A DNA stretch of 64,000 bases from Dioscorea cayenensis subsp. rotundata. Lineage: Eukaryota; Streptophyta; Magnoliopsida; Dioscoreales; Dioscoreaceae. The DNA is taken from the NCBI RefSeq assembly GCF_009730915.1, contig NC_052488.1:23659868-23723867 (forward strand). The letters are read 5' to 3'. Every line of letters starts with the position of its first letter. Within the stretch, counting starts at the first letter, position 1. This document shows, in pieces, positions 1-12,956 of this stretch. Under the pieces are notes generated by a model. It made no database searches. It saw nothing but the letters and a program-made list of their open reading frames with translations, and was not told the DNA's origin. A program made the position numbers and the translations under genes.

Positions 1-23
1 GCTCGCAATGAATCCACCGCCAT
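1..23 (-). CDS. 5' end of a leftward gene, first codons only
   Basis: Read leftward, an ATG at 23 in a good plant start context (AGAAATGGCGG) opens a frame beginning MAVDSLR that runs off the window. Upstream (24-80) lie two AGGGTTT-type telo-box motifs, which are common in 5' leaders and promoters of plant growth and translation genes. Only seven codons are visible, so the product cannot be named. This is inference from start context and leader composition; a chance ATG is possible. Confidence 0.4.
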
Positions 24-240
24 TTCTGGAGAAAACCCTAGACCTTGATCCACAACGAAAGTGAAACCCTAGCTTTTGCTCTTTGGCGATATGCCGACGG
101 GTTGGCGGGCGTGAGTTTATACTGAGTAAATCCAATAACCCGATAACCCGATAGCCCGGTAACCCGACCCGATAATAATAAGGATTTTTGCTTGCGACCC
201 TTGAAAAATTCTAAAATCACCAACCAACCCCTTATTTTCA
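24..240 (-). promoter_or_regulatory. Leader/promoter of the left-edge gene with telo-boxes
   Basis: Two AAACCCTA-type telo-box motifs (35-42 and about 64-72 on the plus strand) lie just upstream of the putative leftward ATG. At 130-175 is a short run of CCCGATAA-like repeats. Promoter function is inferred from position and motif only. Confidence 0.3.
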
Positions 241-2203
241 GAAATATATTTCAATTTTATTTTTATTATAGCCCTTTCCAGTAATTAAAAAATATATATA
301 TATGTTTTAATCGTATTTGATATATTTTTTTCATAATGCATGTAATGAATTATTATAATTAGAATTTATTTAAAATAGTAATCGTATGATATCAATATTA
401 AAATATGTTAGATTTCAAAAAATTCATAAAATTCCAATTTATTTTAAAAAAATATGCATAAAATATATATAATCCAATTATTCCAATTTTTAGAGAGACA
501 AACATATTGGGAGTAGGGTTGGCAATGTGGTGCATACCAGCAAAAAAAAAAACCCCACAATTCCCAAGTGGGCCAAGCCCAATTTGTTTAAAATGTTCAA
601 ACCCAAAAGTATTTAAGACTCATTTAAAATTTTTATTTAAATTTTCGAACCAGTGTAGTCCCAAACTTGCTTGACCCAAATTCATTGAATTTTTAAATAG
701 TAAGAAAAAAAATCAATCATGCACTTTTTAGAAACTTAACACATTATTTATAATAATTGTAATCTTAGTAAATACATTGATTTAAGAAAAAATTGTCCCA
801 AGTTAATATATGCACCTATGTATGGCCAATGATTATTGGCACTGATTCTTTTATATAGAGTGTGCATGTCTTTGTCATGAAAGAAAATTTGAACCTCAAC
901 TCACACATGATAAAAACACAGTAAATAAATTGAAGTATTGACTTCTTTTCTATGCACGGCCCTAATGTGATTTGCCCATTTTATAAAAAACAATATATAT
1001 ATATATATGTACATACAAACATTTTAAATAAATATGCATACATGATTCTGGTTTTGGGCATCAATGGGTTAAATCTTAAATACATCATATTTATTCAAGT
1101 TTTAATTTTAAATCCCAAAATTTAATATATATTTTATCTTGGTGGGATAAATTAAATGCTCACCGAAGTTATAAAAATTGTCATCTCCAGTTAAGTTAAA
1201 AAATTAACTGTTTTTTTATTCTAATAAAGTTATAAAGTAACTTTTAATATTTATGTTTATATTGATAAAAAAAAAAATCTTTTATCCCAATTAATTCAAA
1301 TTTTTGTGGCATTTGGGATTGATATTGATAAGAAATATAACTTCTTCTTCTTATTATTATTATTATTATTATTATTTGTCACAGGTGTGTTTAGCATGGG
1401 GAAAAAGAAAAAGATAAGCTCGTAAAGAACATGTCAATTAATCATGCATTGCATGATCCAAAATTGGAGGGCCATGAGAAACATTTGGTAGGTATGGTAA
1501 TTACAATATATATGGCCAACATGCCATGGTGGCACTCATATATTGCTGCCTTGCCTTTGCCACACTATCTAATAGAATCCAAAGATCAAAAAATGTATAG
1601 GTCCCCCAGTGACTTAACATATATAATTGACTTATAAATTATAATCAATCATGCTCTCTCTAATCCTCAAAAGTGTGATTATATATAGAGCCATTTTATG
1701 TGTATTCGCACAAGCTGCTTTTTGCAAGCTTGTTTTTTTTGGAAATATATAAATGTTCTTCGGAGAGCCAATTGCAAATAAAATAAAAGAAAAAGATACA
1801 TCGTATATGTAATCTATTATATTTTGAATTAATCATGTTAATAATAATAATTCCAGGTTGGATATTAATAATTGATGTCGGTTCTTATAATGGATAACTG
1901 TTTGTATTGTTTAAACACAAAAAGAAGGATATTTGATGGTTTTTTATTTTTATTTTTTTAATTTTAAAAATTCTTAAAAAAATAGTACACATTTTGCTTA
2001 GGTTCATTCGTGATGTTCACCTTTCATGGGATTCTTATCAAAAATAATATATAGTTTTTAAATTATTTTTAATTTAATTTATTTTTTTAAATGAACATGA
2101 AATGACGTAGTTGCTGGTTCGGTGTATCATAATTCATGGTGAATTTATTTGTTTATTTTCAAATACTAAATAAAATAAAAAGAAATTTAAACCACCTGTT
2201 GCA
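241..2203. other. Gene-free AT-rich intergenic DNA
   Basis: Very AT-rich with poly-A/T and TA runs (for example TA repeats near 992-1008 and a TTA repeat near 1352-1374). The only open frames are short and lack family features. I see no gene, RNA or recognisable element here. Confidence 0.6.
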
Positions 2204-2220
2204 ATAAATATTTATATAAC

Positions 2221-2415
2221 CAACGACTTTTGGGTCAATTGATCACACGGGTCCCTTTACGTAGGGATGTTTATTTTCGGGAGGATCCCGAGATCGAATC
2301 TCACGTCCCACGCAGTGAGGCGACATGGGTCGGTGCAGTGTCTGCTCTCCCACATCACATATACATCCCCGACTTACCCTTAAAACGTGGGCATTGTCGT
2401 ATATTTGTAATAAAA
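2221..2415 (+). repeat. tRNA-derived SINE
   Basis: A GC-richer island of about 195 bp in AT-rich DNA. Near its 5' end GGGTCAATTGATC resembles a tRNA A box, and GATCGAATC further in matches a pol III B box (consensus GWTCRANNC). It ends in an AATAAA-rich tail. The flanks form an imperfect direct repeat of about 16 bp, AATAAATAT(T/C)TATATAA, at 2204-2220 and about 2416-2432, which fits an L1-mobilised SINE target duplication. The family name is unknown to me. Confidence 0.65.
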
Positions 2416-2432
2416 TAAATAAATATCTATAT

Positions 2433-4210
2433 AAAATAAAAACAATAACACATGAAACTAGGATAGATGATTCTAATCCTCTATGAAGGAAACAGTATGA
2501 TGATGAGTTGGCAAAAGCAAATAGACTTTGAATGAGTTGTATGAGTTATTACTTAAAAAAAAAAAATTAAAGCATTTAAGCATTTCTTTCAATTATAGTT
2601 GTGATAAATGCATAAATGCAATTCAATACTCCAACCAATCAAATCATTTTTTTTAAAAAAAAAACAGTGAATGACAAAAAAATAATGATAGCCTTCCCAT
2701 GCAATGTTTTGTGTTCATGATAAAAACAAAGATAACCCAAAATTTTAATTGCTTTTGGTATTTAACATCTGGACCTCATGGACCTTGCTTTTATTAATTG
2801 GTCGTTGACCAAAAATTACTCTGATCTAATCTACCTAGTTCATTTTCACCATATTTTTTTTTGTCTTGTTCAACCTTTACTATAAAATTTGTCAATCAAT
2901 TAGATCTGAACAAGTCCTTATTTACCTTAAGTTTAGTGACCACACAACTCGACCCTATACCTTCCTATTCGAGAAGTCTCGGTGATTAGATAAGAGTTTT
3001 ATGACTCTTCTTTAGAGTTAGCACATCTTAGATTGAGATTAAGATATTAGCAAAAGAAGAGTGTTTGGTTCAAATACCACACAAGAACTCTTTGCATTTA
3101 GAACTTGGAAAAACCCTGTATTAAGAAGAACTCCAATAGAAACAAAGTTCTTGTCTTACCTGGTTTTAGGGATCGAGGGTGACTCAAATACAAGATTCTT
3201 CCACTAATTAGTTGCTAATGGTTCTTGTAAGCTTAAGTACATTCCTCACATTCTCCGTAAAAAGACTTTTGGATTAAGGAGGATAGAACTTCAGTTATAT
3301 TTTTTTGCCATTTTTGCAACCAACTTGGTGCCAAGAGTGAGTTTATTTAAAAAAAAACAAACTAATCCAAGTCTTTTATATTTATATTTATAAACTATAT
3401 ATTTTTAAATTATTGGCACTCGAGATCCCTTTAATGACTATAATAGCCATCACAACCTCTTATCTCCATCTGTGACTTTATCTGGATATCGGTTTTGAAC
3501 TTCTCTGGGTTAAGGTAATTTCATGACTTAGAAGTTTGAGAGTAAAAATAATTTTTTTGTTAGATTATTGCACCACTTTCCCAATGATGGCAAGTAAGAT
3601 ACTTTATTGGTCCTATTTTTTTTAAAGAGAACTTGCTCTCACAAAATCATATATTTTTAATTAACTGGATTGTGATAACAAGATTTTAACTTTATATAAT
3701 CTTGTTGCAATGTGGGATGGTAATCCCTCTCTGTTGTGCAAGGGTAACAGTGAAAATGATATACCATCTATTTTTGCATTTTGCATTTGGTGTTTGGAAC
3801 CAATCTCATCAATTATTCATGATTAGTAGCTTCTCTTTAACTAGAGAGAGGTCTAGTCGAACTGACAAGCTAGTCTTGATTCTCAGTTAATCTTGATTCT
3901 CAGCTCTATAAGAGTTTGTTTTTTTTCAGCTAATGTTTTAAACATCTTGCTAAAATGAAATAATTATATCTTTAATCACTATTCCATTTCATTTTAGTAA
4001 TTATCAATATTAACCTTATGATCCTCAATTAAGAACCAACTGGAAGCTTCTGGGCCCATACATGATCAAGTAGAGCCTCAACTTTGTAATCTCTTCCCAC
4101 AATAGTGCGGACTGTAACAAAGACATTATTGCAATACTGTACTAACTAAAAACACTTGAAAGCTCACACTTGGGTTGCTGTGAATGACGGCTCCTAAAAT
4201 CTATATTGAT
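2433..4210. other. Gene-free intergenic DNA
   Basis: AT-rich intergenic sequence with scattered short open frames and no protein motif, RNA gene or repeat that I can name. It may contain older, unrecognisable transposon debris. Confidence 0.5.
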
Positions 4211-4295
4211 TATCCTTGTTCCTTCACCTGTTACAAAGTTATTATCCTCATTAATCTGCCACTTAATCACTTATGATGATCAAATCACTTTTTCT

Positions 4296-6345
4296 TTTTT
4301 TTTTTGAAGGAACAAGGATAAGGAAGCATGATTTCGGTTCTATCAAACTACAAAAGCTTGCCCTTCTCCATGATTTAGAAGTTATGGATTTGGCTAAGGA
4401 AGAGCAGCGTCTGTCCTCAGATGAGATCCGTCAGGAAAGTGACCTATTAGACAATTTAAAAATTATTCACAAGCAAGAAGAGATTTATTGGAAACAGAGG
4501 TCTAGACTTCAATGGTTAAAAGAAGGGGATGAAAATACCAAGTTCTTCCATGCGGTGGCAAATGGCCGTAAGAATCGCAATTTTATCCCTCGTTTGCTCA
4601 AGGACGATGTCGCCTTTGAGCACCCTAAGGACATCGGCAGAATTTTCTCTGAGTATTTTAAGCTTCAGTTTGGGCAAAGGCGTTCTAACAGATTTCAAGT
4701 TGATCTACATAAATTGTTTGCTCACAAAAGTTCAGTTGACCTGACTGATTTGGAGAGACCTTTCTCTTTAGAGGAAATCAAAAAAATTGTCTTCGACTTA
4801 GGGGGAGATAAAGCACCTGGACCAGATGGTTTTCCTTTGCATTTCTTCAAACATTTCTGGGACATCATTAATCTGGATCTCCTCCTACTATGTAATGATT
4901 TCTTTTTTCACCGAGCCAACTTGGAAAGAATCAACTGGGCCTATATTGCTCTTATCCCTAAAGTTGATTCGCCTGAAGCCCTTGGTGACTTCAGACCCAT
5001 AAGTTTGATAAACTCTTCTTTGAAGATTATTTCAAAATTGTTGGCGTCGCGACTAAGTAAGATCATCAACTCCTTAGTTAGCACTGAACAATCTGCATTT
5101 CTTAAAGGACGATGCATCCTGGATAACATTGCCACTGCGGAAGAATTGATTTTCAGTATTCATAAGAGGAGGTTATCGGGCATATCTTGAAAGTTGATTT
5201 TGCGAAGGCTTTCGATCTTGTTGATTGGGACTTCCTTTTTGACCTACTTAGAGCCGAGGGGATTTGGAGAGCGGTGGATTAGGTGGATAATGGACATTAC
5301 TGCTTTTTCCTCTAAGGCCTCTATTACGGTTAATGGCTCACCTAATGGATATGTGCGATGATCGAGAGGGATTAAGGCAAAGGCGACCCGTTATCTCCTT
5401 TGCTATTTGTGCTTGTTACGGATGCGCTATGCGCAATGTTCTTTCATGCTCTCTGCTTGAAGGTTTTGATTAGGGTGCCGATAGGGGAGGTTGGCAGTAT
5501 GTGCAATCTCCACTATGCTGATGATTTACTGGTTTTGACTACGGGAGGACTGGAAGATTTGAGGGTGGTGAAGCTTATTTTGTTAGTGTTCTAGGGGATG
5601 ACAGGGCTAGCAACAAATTTTTTTCTAAAAAGCGTGTTTATACTCTTCTTCGAGGATATGCTACTGACCAGCTGCTGCAGACACTCTGTCTTGCGAGTGG
5701 GGATCCTTCGGGTTACATATTTGGGTATTCCAATCTCGGGCGCAGACCAAGAAGGCAAGGCCCGGGAGGAACTTATTGTTAAAATCAGAAGGCGGCTTTC
5801 CACTTGGAAAGTGCAATTTCTGTCGTTAGGTGGGCGGCTTACTTTGGTAAATTTTGTCCTCTCGGCTATTCCTACGTATTGGATGTCACTTTTCCGCTTA
5901 CCCTGTTGGGTCGTCAAAAGATTAAGCGTATTAGAAGGGATTTCTTATGGTCGGGACCTGATATTGACCACCCTAAGTGTAGGCTTGTTGGGTGGAAGAG
6001 CCTCTGTCGCTCACGCGACCAGGGAGGATGGGGTATTTTAGAGCTCCACAATTTTAATTCTGCTTTGTTAGGTAAATGGTGGTGGAAGTTCTTGTCGGAT
6101 CCGACCTGGTGTGGTGCGAATGTTGTTAAGTTTAATTATGGCTTAGAAAGTTTACTGGCTAGCGTTGACTTCTTGGTGAGGGAGGTGAGAGATCGGTTCT
6201 TGGCTAGATCGACTTAAAAGTCGGTGAGTTTGGGCTGAATTTCACCTGTGAAGGTGTTCTCATGCTGTTGTAGACTTTTGTAGTAGGTATGGCGCTTTTT
6301 TGTGTATTTTTTTAATAATTGAGTGGTTTATCACCCTTAGAGGGG
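4296..6345 (+). mobile_element. Decayed L1-type LINE (reverse transcriptase and tail)
   Basis: A plus-strand non-LTR element. Residues around 4490-4560 read WKQRSRLQWLKEGDENTKFF, the block found just upstream of plant L1 reverse transcriptases. Then follow KAPGPDGFP (about 4811-4838), DFRPISL, the palm block with KVDFAKAFD, and the catalytic YADD-bearing block (HYADDLLVL, about 5512-5540). A C-terminal stretch (GKWWWKF) lies near 6072. Endonuclease and ORF1 are absent, so it is 5'-truncated. There are several frameshifts and stops after about 5190, and sequence is missing between about 6200 and the 3' tail compared with the longer copy at 39.7-42.0 kb. The 3' end keeps a GTGGTTTATCACC hairpin-like motif at 6323-6335. 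Confidence 0.85.
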
Positions 6346-7466
6346 CCGTGTTGGTCCATAAATAACAAATCCAATGTTGGCCACGTAGGACAGATCCGGC
6401 AACGTGGTTGGTGGGCAACCCTCACGATCGTGACATTTACCACTAAATTACCACGAAAGTGAATAAAGTAGAAAGGTAATTTTCAATTAATTAAAAGGAA
6501 AAAGTATATAAAAAAAAATAAAAATTTCGAAGGTTAATCCAGCGCGGTTCTTTCATCGTTGCAATGCGTGTATATAAATGAGTGCAGGATCCTTGATCTC
6601 TCTGCGCCGGCCTTTGCCCTCTCTCTCTCTCTCATCTCACCTTGCCGGTGACGAAGAATTCATCTATATTCCGGTGAGGTCTCTTGTATTCTCATCTTCT
6701 ACGCTTCCGTTGGTCTTTGTTTTTGTTGGATCCGGTGCTCATTTTGGTCTGATGTCGGCTTTCTTTTTGATTTTTCTCTCTCATTTTGATTCTTCTTCCT
6801 TTTTGTTCTTAAATTGTTGTTTTTCCGAGCTCGATCTTCGAGAATCATCGCTGGATTTGGTTATAGCGCCTTCATCCCTCGTTCTTAGTTTTTATATGAA
6901 AATGTTTAAGAAAGTTTGTTGTTTTCTACATTGATTTTGAACTATGGATGTCAATAATACTCTGGATTTTGAGGTTCCAACATGGAACACGAAATGTAGC
7001 AATATTTATCTTAATTCCGCTCTGACTGAGCTTTGAATGATTTTGGCTTCTGATATCACTGATTAAAGTCTGTAGATTTGCTGGAATCTATGGATCCATT
7101 TACTAAGCAGATGCACATGGAACATAAGGATAAATCTCCTTAAATGACCAAAATTTTTTGAAAAACATCTTCTTTGATCTGCTTGGCTTTTTTCGGAAGA
7201 GGTCCACCTCTGCATTTAAGCTTTATAATTTGGTTTTGTTCATTTGCTAGATTTACTGCACTTCTTCCTGTCTCTTTCATTATTCAGAACTTGGGTGAAA
7301 ACCTGGTTGGTTTAGTTGTCTGCATGTACAGTTACCCATGTAGAGATCTTCTTTCCTTTCCACAATATGATGTCATAAAACTAAAAGCATGATGCTGTGA
7401 CTTCTCTGACACTGAGTTCTGTTTTTGCTTGATAGGACAAAGAGAGGGATTGGCTGTTGATCCACC
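6346..7466 (+). promoter_or_regulatory. Promoter and 5' leader of the GDP-mannose pyrophosphorylase gene
   Basis: A TATA box (TATATAAATG, from about 6570) is followed within about 50 bp by a CT-rich stretch typical of plant transcription starts. A leader intron is likely: donor CCG/GTGAGG at 6673-6675 and acceptor GATAG at 7435, leaving a second leader exon from 7436 to the ATG at 7467. The roughly 200 bp before the TATA box hold no coding sequence. Confidence 0.6.
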
Positions 7467-9214
7467 ATGAAGGCACTAATTCTTGTTGGAGGATTTGGAA
7501 CACGCCTGCGGCCTTTGACTCTTAGTGTCCCCAAGCCGCTTGTTGATTTCGCTAATAAGCCCATGATCTTGCATCAGGTAATTTCTCCTTTACTCATGCC
7601 GGGAAAATAAGCAAAGAGGAGAAGTAGATCTGTTCATTGTAACATTACATGGATTTACCACCCGCTTATAATTCCCCTATTTTTACACTTATTGTCATAT
7701 TGTATCTAAGAACTATTGCATAGATGTGATGTTCTGGTTTCAGGCAATGTTAAGATACCGAAGGGCTAGCCTTTCAGGTCCGATTAGTTGGATGGATTAA
7801 TTCTTGGTCCTTTTATGTTAAAAATCTTTTTTTTTTCTTGAAAAAGGTTAAAAGTTATATGCTTTACAGTTTTTTGAAAATACTTTTCAGCGGTAATATA
7901 GTTTTAAAGCTATAAGCTTCTTATACAAATATTCATGCACATTTTGTTGTCAAGTGTCCTTTAAGTTCGAGATCTCTCAGACGTTCATTAGCTGTTGAGC
8001 AAGACAATTGAGTTGAATTATTAGCTCTAACTATTGAGGTTTTTTCCTTCAATCATGATCAGATTGAAGCTTTGAAAGACGTTGGTGTTACTGAAGTTGT
8101 TTTAGCCATTAATTACCAACCAGAGGTAAAAGCAAGCCATTCCCAAATACCAATTTTGCAGCTACGCCTCTGTCAGCTCAAAAAAAGCCTCTTTTTATTT
8201 TCTGCAGGTTATGCTCAACTTTCTAAAGGAGTTCGAGACCAAGCTTGGTATCAAAATCACGTGTTCTCAAGAGACTGAGCCATTGGGCACAGCTGGTCCC
8301 TTGGCTTTGGCCAGAGATCAGCTAATAGATGGTTCAGGTGATCCCTTCTTTGTTCTCAACAGCGATGTCATCAGTGAATACCCTTTTGAAGAACTGATCC
8401 AGTTCCATAAATCCCATGGTGGAGAGGCCACAATTATGGTGACAAAGGTTTGATCTAGTTACTATAGTTTCTTAAATGTTTTTCTAACTACTGCTCACTT
8501 GGTCTACAAACTAATCCAATTACCTTTGTCACTCTGGAATAGGTAGATGAGCCATCCAAATATGGTGTTGTGGTCATGGAAGAGGAAACTGGCAAAGTGG
8601 AAAGGTTTGTGGAGAAACCAAAAATGTTCGTTGGAAACAAGATCAATGCAGGAATTTATCTTCTGAACCCTTCTGTTCTAGACCGCATCCAACTGAGGCC
8701 TACTTCAATTGAGAAAGAGGTCTTCCCCCAGATTGCTGCAGACCAAAGGCTATTTGCCATGGTCCTGCCAGGATTTTGGATGGACATTGGCCAACCAAGG
8801 GACTACATTACCGGCCTAAGACTCTACCTAACTTCTCTAAGGAAAAAATCTCCTTCCAAGCTATCTACTGGCTCTCACATTGTTGGAAATGTGTTGGTGC
8901 ATGAGAGTGCTGTGATTGGAGAGGGATGTCTGCTTGGCCCAGATGTTGCTATTGGACCTGGTTGTGTGGTTGAGTGCGGAGTGAGGCTGTCAAGGTGTAC
9001 TGTAATGAGAGGAGTCCGCATCAAGAAGCATGCCTGCATCTCCAGCAGCATTATTGGATGGCATTCTACTGTCGGACAATGGGCACGTGTCGAGAACATG
9101 ACAATCCTTGGGGAGGATGTCCATGTATGTGACGAGATATACAGCAATGGTGGTGTAGTTCTTCCTCACAAGGAAATCAAATCAAGCATTCTTAAGCCTG
9201 AGATTGTTATGTGA
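7467..9214 (+). CDS. VTC1: Mannose-1-phosphate guanylyltransferase (GDP-mannose pyrophosphorylase)
   Basis: Makes GDP-mannose from mannose-1-phosphate and GTP in the cytosol. GDP-mannose feeds ascorbate synthesis, N-glycosylation, GPI anchors and wall mannans. Four exons (7467-7577, 8063-8125, 8208-8447, 8543-9214) join in frame with GT-AG introns to give 361 residues, the length of Arabidopsis CYT1/VTC1. The N-terminus [18 protein letters not shown] is the nucleotidyltransferase signature ([11 protein letters not shown]), followed by [13 protein letters not shown]. Other family blocks are [15 protein letters not shown], the VEKP block (exon 4), [12 protein letters not shown], and a C-terminal left-handed beta-helix of hexapeptide repeats (about residues 275-345, e.g. 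[16 protein letters not shown]). It ends in EIVM. Start is the first ATG of the conserved N-terminus. No lesion is seen; this is a complete, probably functional gene. Confidence 0.96.
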
Positions 9215-10335
9215 AACGCATCGGTGGTTCATCCCTATCATCTCCACCAGTTGCAAATATATATATATATATATATACATAAATATCCTTGTTCATATCC
9301 TTTGTTTACCATGCCAGAATTTGGGAGTTGAAGTCTGTGGATACCAGTATGCCATCTACTGGGTCCTCCTGTTCATGTTCTATGAATCTTGTCATTTCAT
9401 TTCCTGATCTGTCTCTTACGGATCATGTGTAATAACTTCAAATGTTTGATCTGTGAATAGTCTTTGTGCAGCTTGTGTTGGATATGATTCTGATTTTAAA
9501 ACTCTAGTCACTTCCATATTAATTTATACACGTATCTTCTCTTCCGAGATGTTGCAGTGCCAGAGCTAGACGTATTCAAGAACTGATCCTGTTCTGTTGG
9601 GACATGGATTGAGAAAATCTATGGGCTGATGAATTATTGGGGAATGAAGATTGGAGAGACAGTAAAGTAGTAAAGCCATATGCAGATGCTGGACCTACCA
9701 TGTGAATACTGGTTCGCTCTTGGATCTCATTGCGCTGGAAAGTGCATGTGAACAGATTGCGGGGACCCTCTTGATTGATGGAATTTAATGAGACATGGAT
9801 ATATAACAGTCTTTGTTGGCTGCTATCTAGCAAAATGAACACAAGCAATTATTTTCTAATAAATTATGATTTATTGATTTGCTGAACTTTTTTTTTCCCC
9901 TGATTTTTATTTAGGTGCCTGCTGCAGTTACCTGATAATAAGAATTTTGAGCAGGAACGTTACTCCCTCATCTCCACCTCAACAGTGCGGTGTTATCAGA
10001 CTGTATTTTATTTTATTTTATTTTTTCAACAACATCCACTACAAACTTAAATATTTTTATGAAAACTAAAATAAGAAAACCAGGCCAAGCCAAGTGTAAG
10101 TCTTCAAGTGCGCACCAGTTTTTCTATACATGAATACATCAAAAAACCATATAATGGTATGGAACAAGAGGTAGCTTCTCAACAAACAAATACATGACCT
10201 CACAATTGGTGTGTAACACCAGAAAGCTAAACAATGTCTCTTTTATTAAATCAAAGCTGAATAAGATGTACTGGCAAGGTCTTGAGGAGGATAGAAGCTG
10301 TTGTGACCAATGAATAATGTGAGGCAATGGCAACA
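9215..10335. other. 3' flank between two convergent genes
   Basis: Holds the 3' UTR of the upstream gene, with an AT microsatellite near 9257-9278, and then the 3' UTR of the leftward methyltransferase gene. No further gene is visible. Poly(A) sites cannot be fixed from sequence alone. Confidence 0.5.
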
Positions 10336-12956
10336 TCATTGTGATGAGCTGAGGTGAAAAACTTGGCAGCTAGGTTTGTAAGAGCGCTTGTTCACAGCTT
10401 GCTCGAACTTCTTTGCAGCTGCTTCATTCTCTTCTAAGCTAGTCTGAACAAAATATCTTATCCACCATGTTGAGCTCCGGAGTTTAGCCTGCATTGAAAC
10501 ACAAGACAAAATAGGTGTCTTTGCTTGAATATGACAACAAAATGTACTCTACAGAGGCTGAGGCTAAGGATTGAATTCCCATGGTGACATGAAGGAAATA
10601 TTTTTGAAAAGATGCAAAGACGGATCCAAAGTTTGAGATGCTATAATTGATGTTACAGATGTATAAGTACGAAGAAAGCAAGAATATTAAGGAATTTAAT
10701 TGGCAGAAGAACATACGGGCTTTCCAAACTTTGATAGCTCAGAAGCTTTAGCTCTCTGTTGACCTGGATAACCTATCAGGAAAGTGAAAGAAATAATAAT
10801 TGAGAAAATCTTATCCATATAAAGACGAACCAGGGCAAAGAAGAATTCAAATGCAGATACATCTAAATCTTGTTTTTGGGAAGCAATTGCCTTCCCATTA
10901 GAAGTTCAAGGACACATCATGGCAGTGTGCATTCAACTGTCAGGAGACAATTTTGATCATAAGATCTGTCCCAAGTTGTCTCTCAATCACTTCAGAGATA
11001 TTATAATGATCAGTGCAAACTTGGTGAACTAAAAACAAGTTAATGAGCATACTACACGTTGACTACAACAAGAGAATAATACTATATGAGGTTTATACGA
11101 ATAACGCTGTAAAACAAAGCTTTAACAGTCCCAAAACAATAAAGAGAAATTAGTAAGACAAAGTACCTGCAAAGATAACAAGACCTTCTGATGATACTCT
11201 TGCCAAGTCTGGAAGGGTCTTATTCAGGTACTTCGGAGACAGGTAATCCAATGCATCAGAGACTAAAACCAGAGAAAATGATTTTGGTCGGTAAGGTAGA
11301 GGAAATTTGATATCAGCAACACGCACGACACCCTTGCGGACAAGGCTCTTGCAACTACTATCTGGGTCTTCTAGATCATAAGGCTCAATACCCCAAGCTT
11401 CAATTCCCTCTTCTTTCAACAATTTAGAGACCACAGAACAAGTTTCAGGTCCCACATGTAGTACTTTTTGCATGCTGTCACCATATGCTTTCTTTAGAAA
11501 TGGTATCGCTTGTATAACTTCTGATGTGCATGAGACATCTACAAATTGCAAACTCTAAATCCTTTAAATTTTGAAAGTGAAGAGAAAGCAACCCATCAGT
11601 AAACACTGCTAAATTTATAACATATGCTCTCCAAATATAAACTGGGAACAACAAACATTTTTTTTTTTTCTCAAAATATGAAATGGCAACAACAACAAGG
11701 CATTAAAATTTTGCCTTGAAATACTAATAAGATCAACTACATTTGCATACTTCGAAAATAAGAACAAGTTGATTGATCCTTACTGTATGTTGGAATCTAC
11801 TGATAAAAAAAATTACAAGCATTGAAGTTACATCGACCAAATATAAATTCATTGAAACACAACAGAGTGCTGAGATCAGCTCAACAGATCCTACTGTTTA
11901 AAGGAAAAAATGTAAAATGCCAGATATTCAAGAATAACAAGAGTCCATTGTTAGAGAGCTTATTCAATTATATCACTTGAAAGGTGGAAAAGGTGACTAA
12001 GCCATAAATAATGAGGAGATACTGCATGATAGAATCGGTGGAAGGTACTTGTGGCATGGACAGTTAATGCTTTCCTTATACCAACAAAAAGGTATCAGCT
12101 GCAAGCATAGGTAGAGGCGACTGTTTTTCAACTTGATATGACAAGACACGAACTGCAAGCATATTCTGTTCATTCGCAAGATATCAACAAGCATTCAAAA
12201 GCAAATTAGCTCTTCAAGAAGAGTTAATAAAGTCGGTTACTATCAGCACAGCAAAAAGGTAAATACGAGGGACACATAGGAACTTATGAAACCCTTGATC
12301 AGAAGATATGCCTAGCTCATTCAGCATAAAACCAAACAATGTCCTCAAGATCTGACTTTCAATATGATATAGACCGACAGGATGTTGATCAACGCACAAT
12401 CTATGAATTAAGGCTTAAAGCTGGTAAATTTATGGCACCATACTACTGAAAAACATATCAATTCGGAGATAGAAACACGCATAAGCACACTACGTTACTT
12501 AATAAAGTACACAAGAGCTCACCTTCACCAACACGGGAAACATCTCTAGCGCCACCAAATCCACCTGAACATGTTAAAAAAATTTGAGTAGGAATGCGGC
12601 ATCAATCAATACAAGAAGCATTCAAAGTTTAGCTATATCTCAAAAACAAAAAAAAAGTCAACAATTTCTACTGAATCATCTGAGTATCTAACCTAGGCCG
12701 CCATAAGAATAAGCAATCAGAAGAAAGGCACCCTGGAAAAAGTCCAAAAAACAACTAAATCAATTAACAAGCTTCCAAGACACCAATCAAAGGAGCAGCT
12801 CAAGATCTCGAAATGCATAAAAAAAATAAATACCAAAACTACAAGTCCAATGGGCAACAATGGCGAAGTTCGTGGCTTCTGATGCAATGCCCCGGAAAAA
12901 GGAAGGCTTCCGTTGTCGGCAAGCCTCCGAGAGGGATTCACTGCTCTCCTCGACAT
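10336..12956 (-). CDS. CGR3: Golgi pectin (homogalacturonan) methyltransferase, CGR2/CGR3 type
   Basis: Six exons on the minus strand: 12834-12956, 12693-12732, 12523-12564, 11167-11538, 10717-10772 and 10336-10488. They join in phase to 261 residues, close to Arabidopsis CGR3. The start MSRRAVNPSRR is followed by SLPFSGALH and a single membrane anchor (about residues 31-52, LLPIGLVVLGAFLLIAYSY), giving a type II Golgi protein. The luminal part has a Rossmann-like SAM-dependent methyltransferase fold: KVLHVGPETCSVVSKLLKEE (SAM-binding region), WGIEPYDLED, VRVADIKFPLPYR, and SLVLVSDALDYLSPKYLNKT. The C-terminus has FEQAVNKRSYKPSCQVFHL. The family is known to methylesterify homogalacturonan. 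The CGR2 and CGR3 paralogues cannot be told apart here. Confidence 0.93.
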
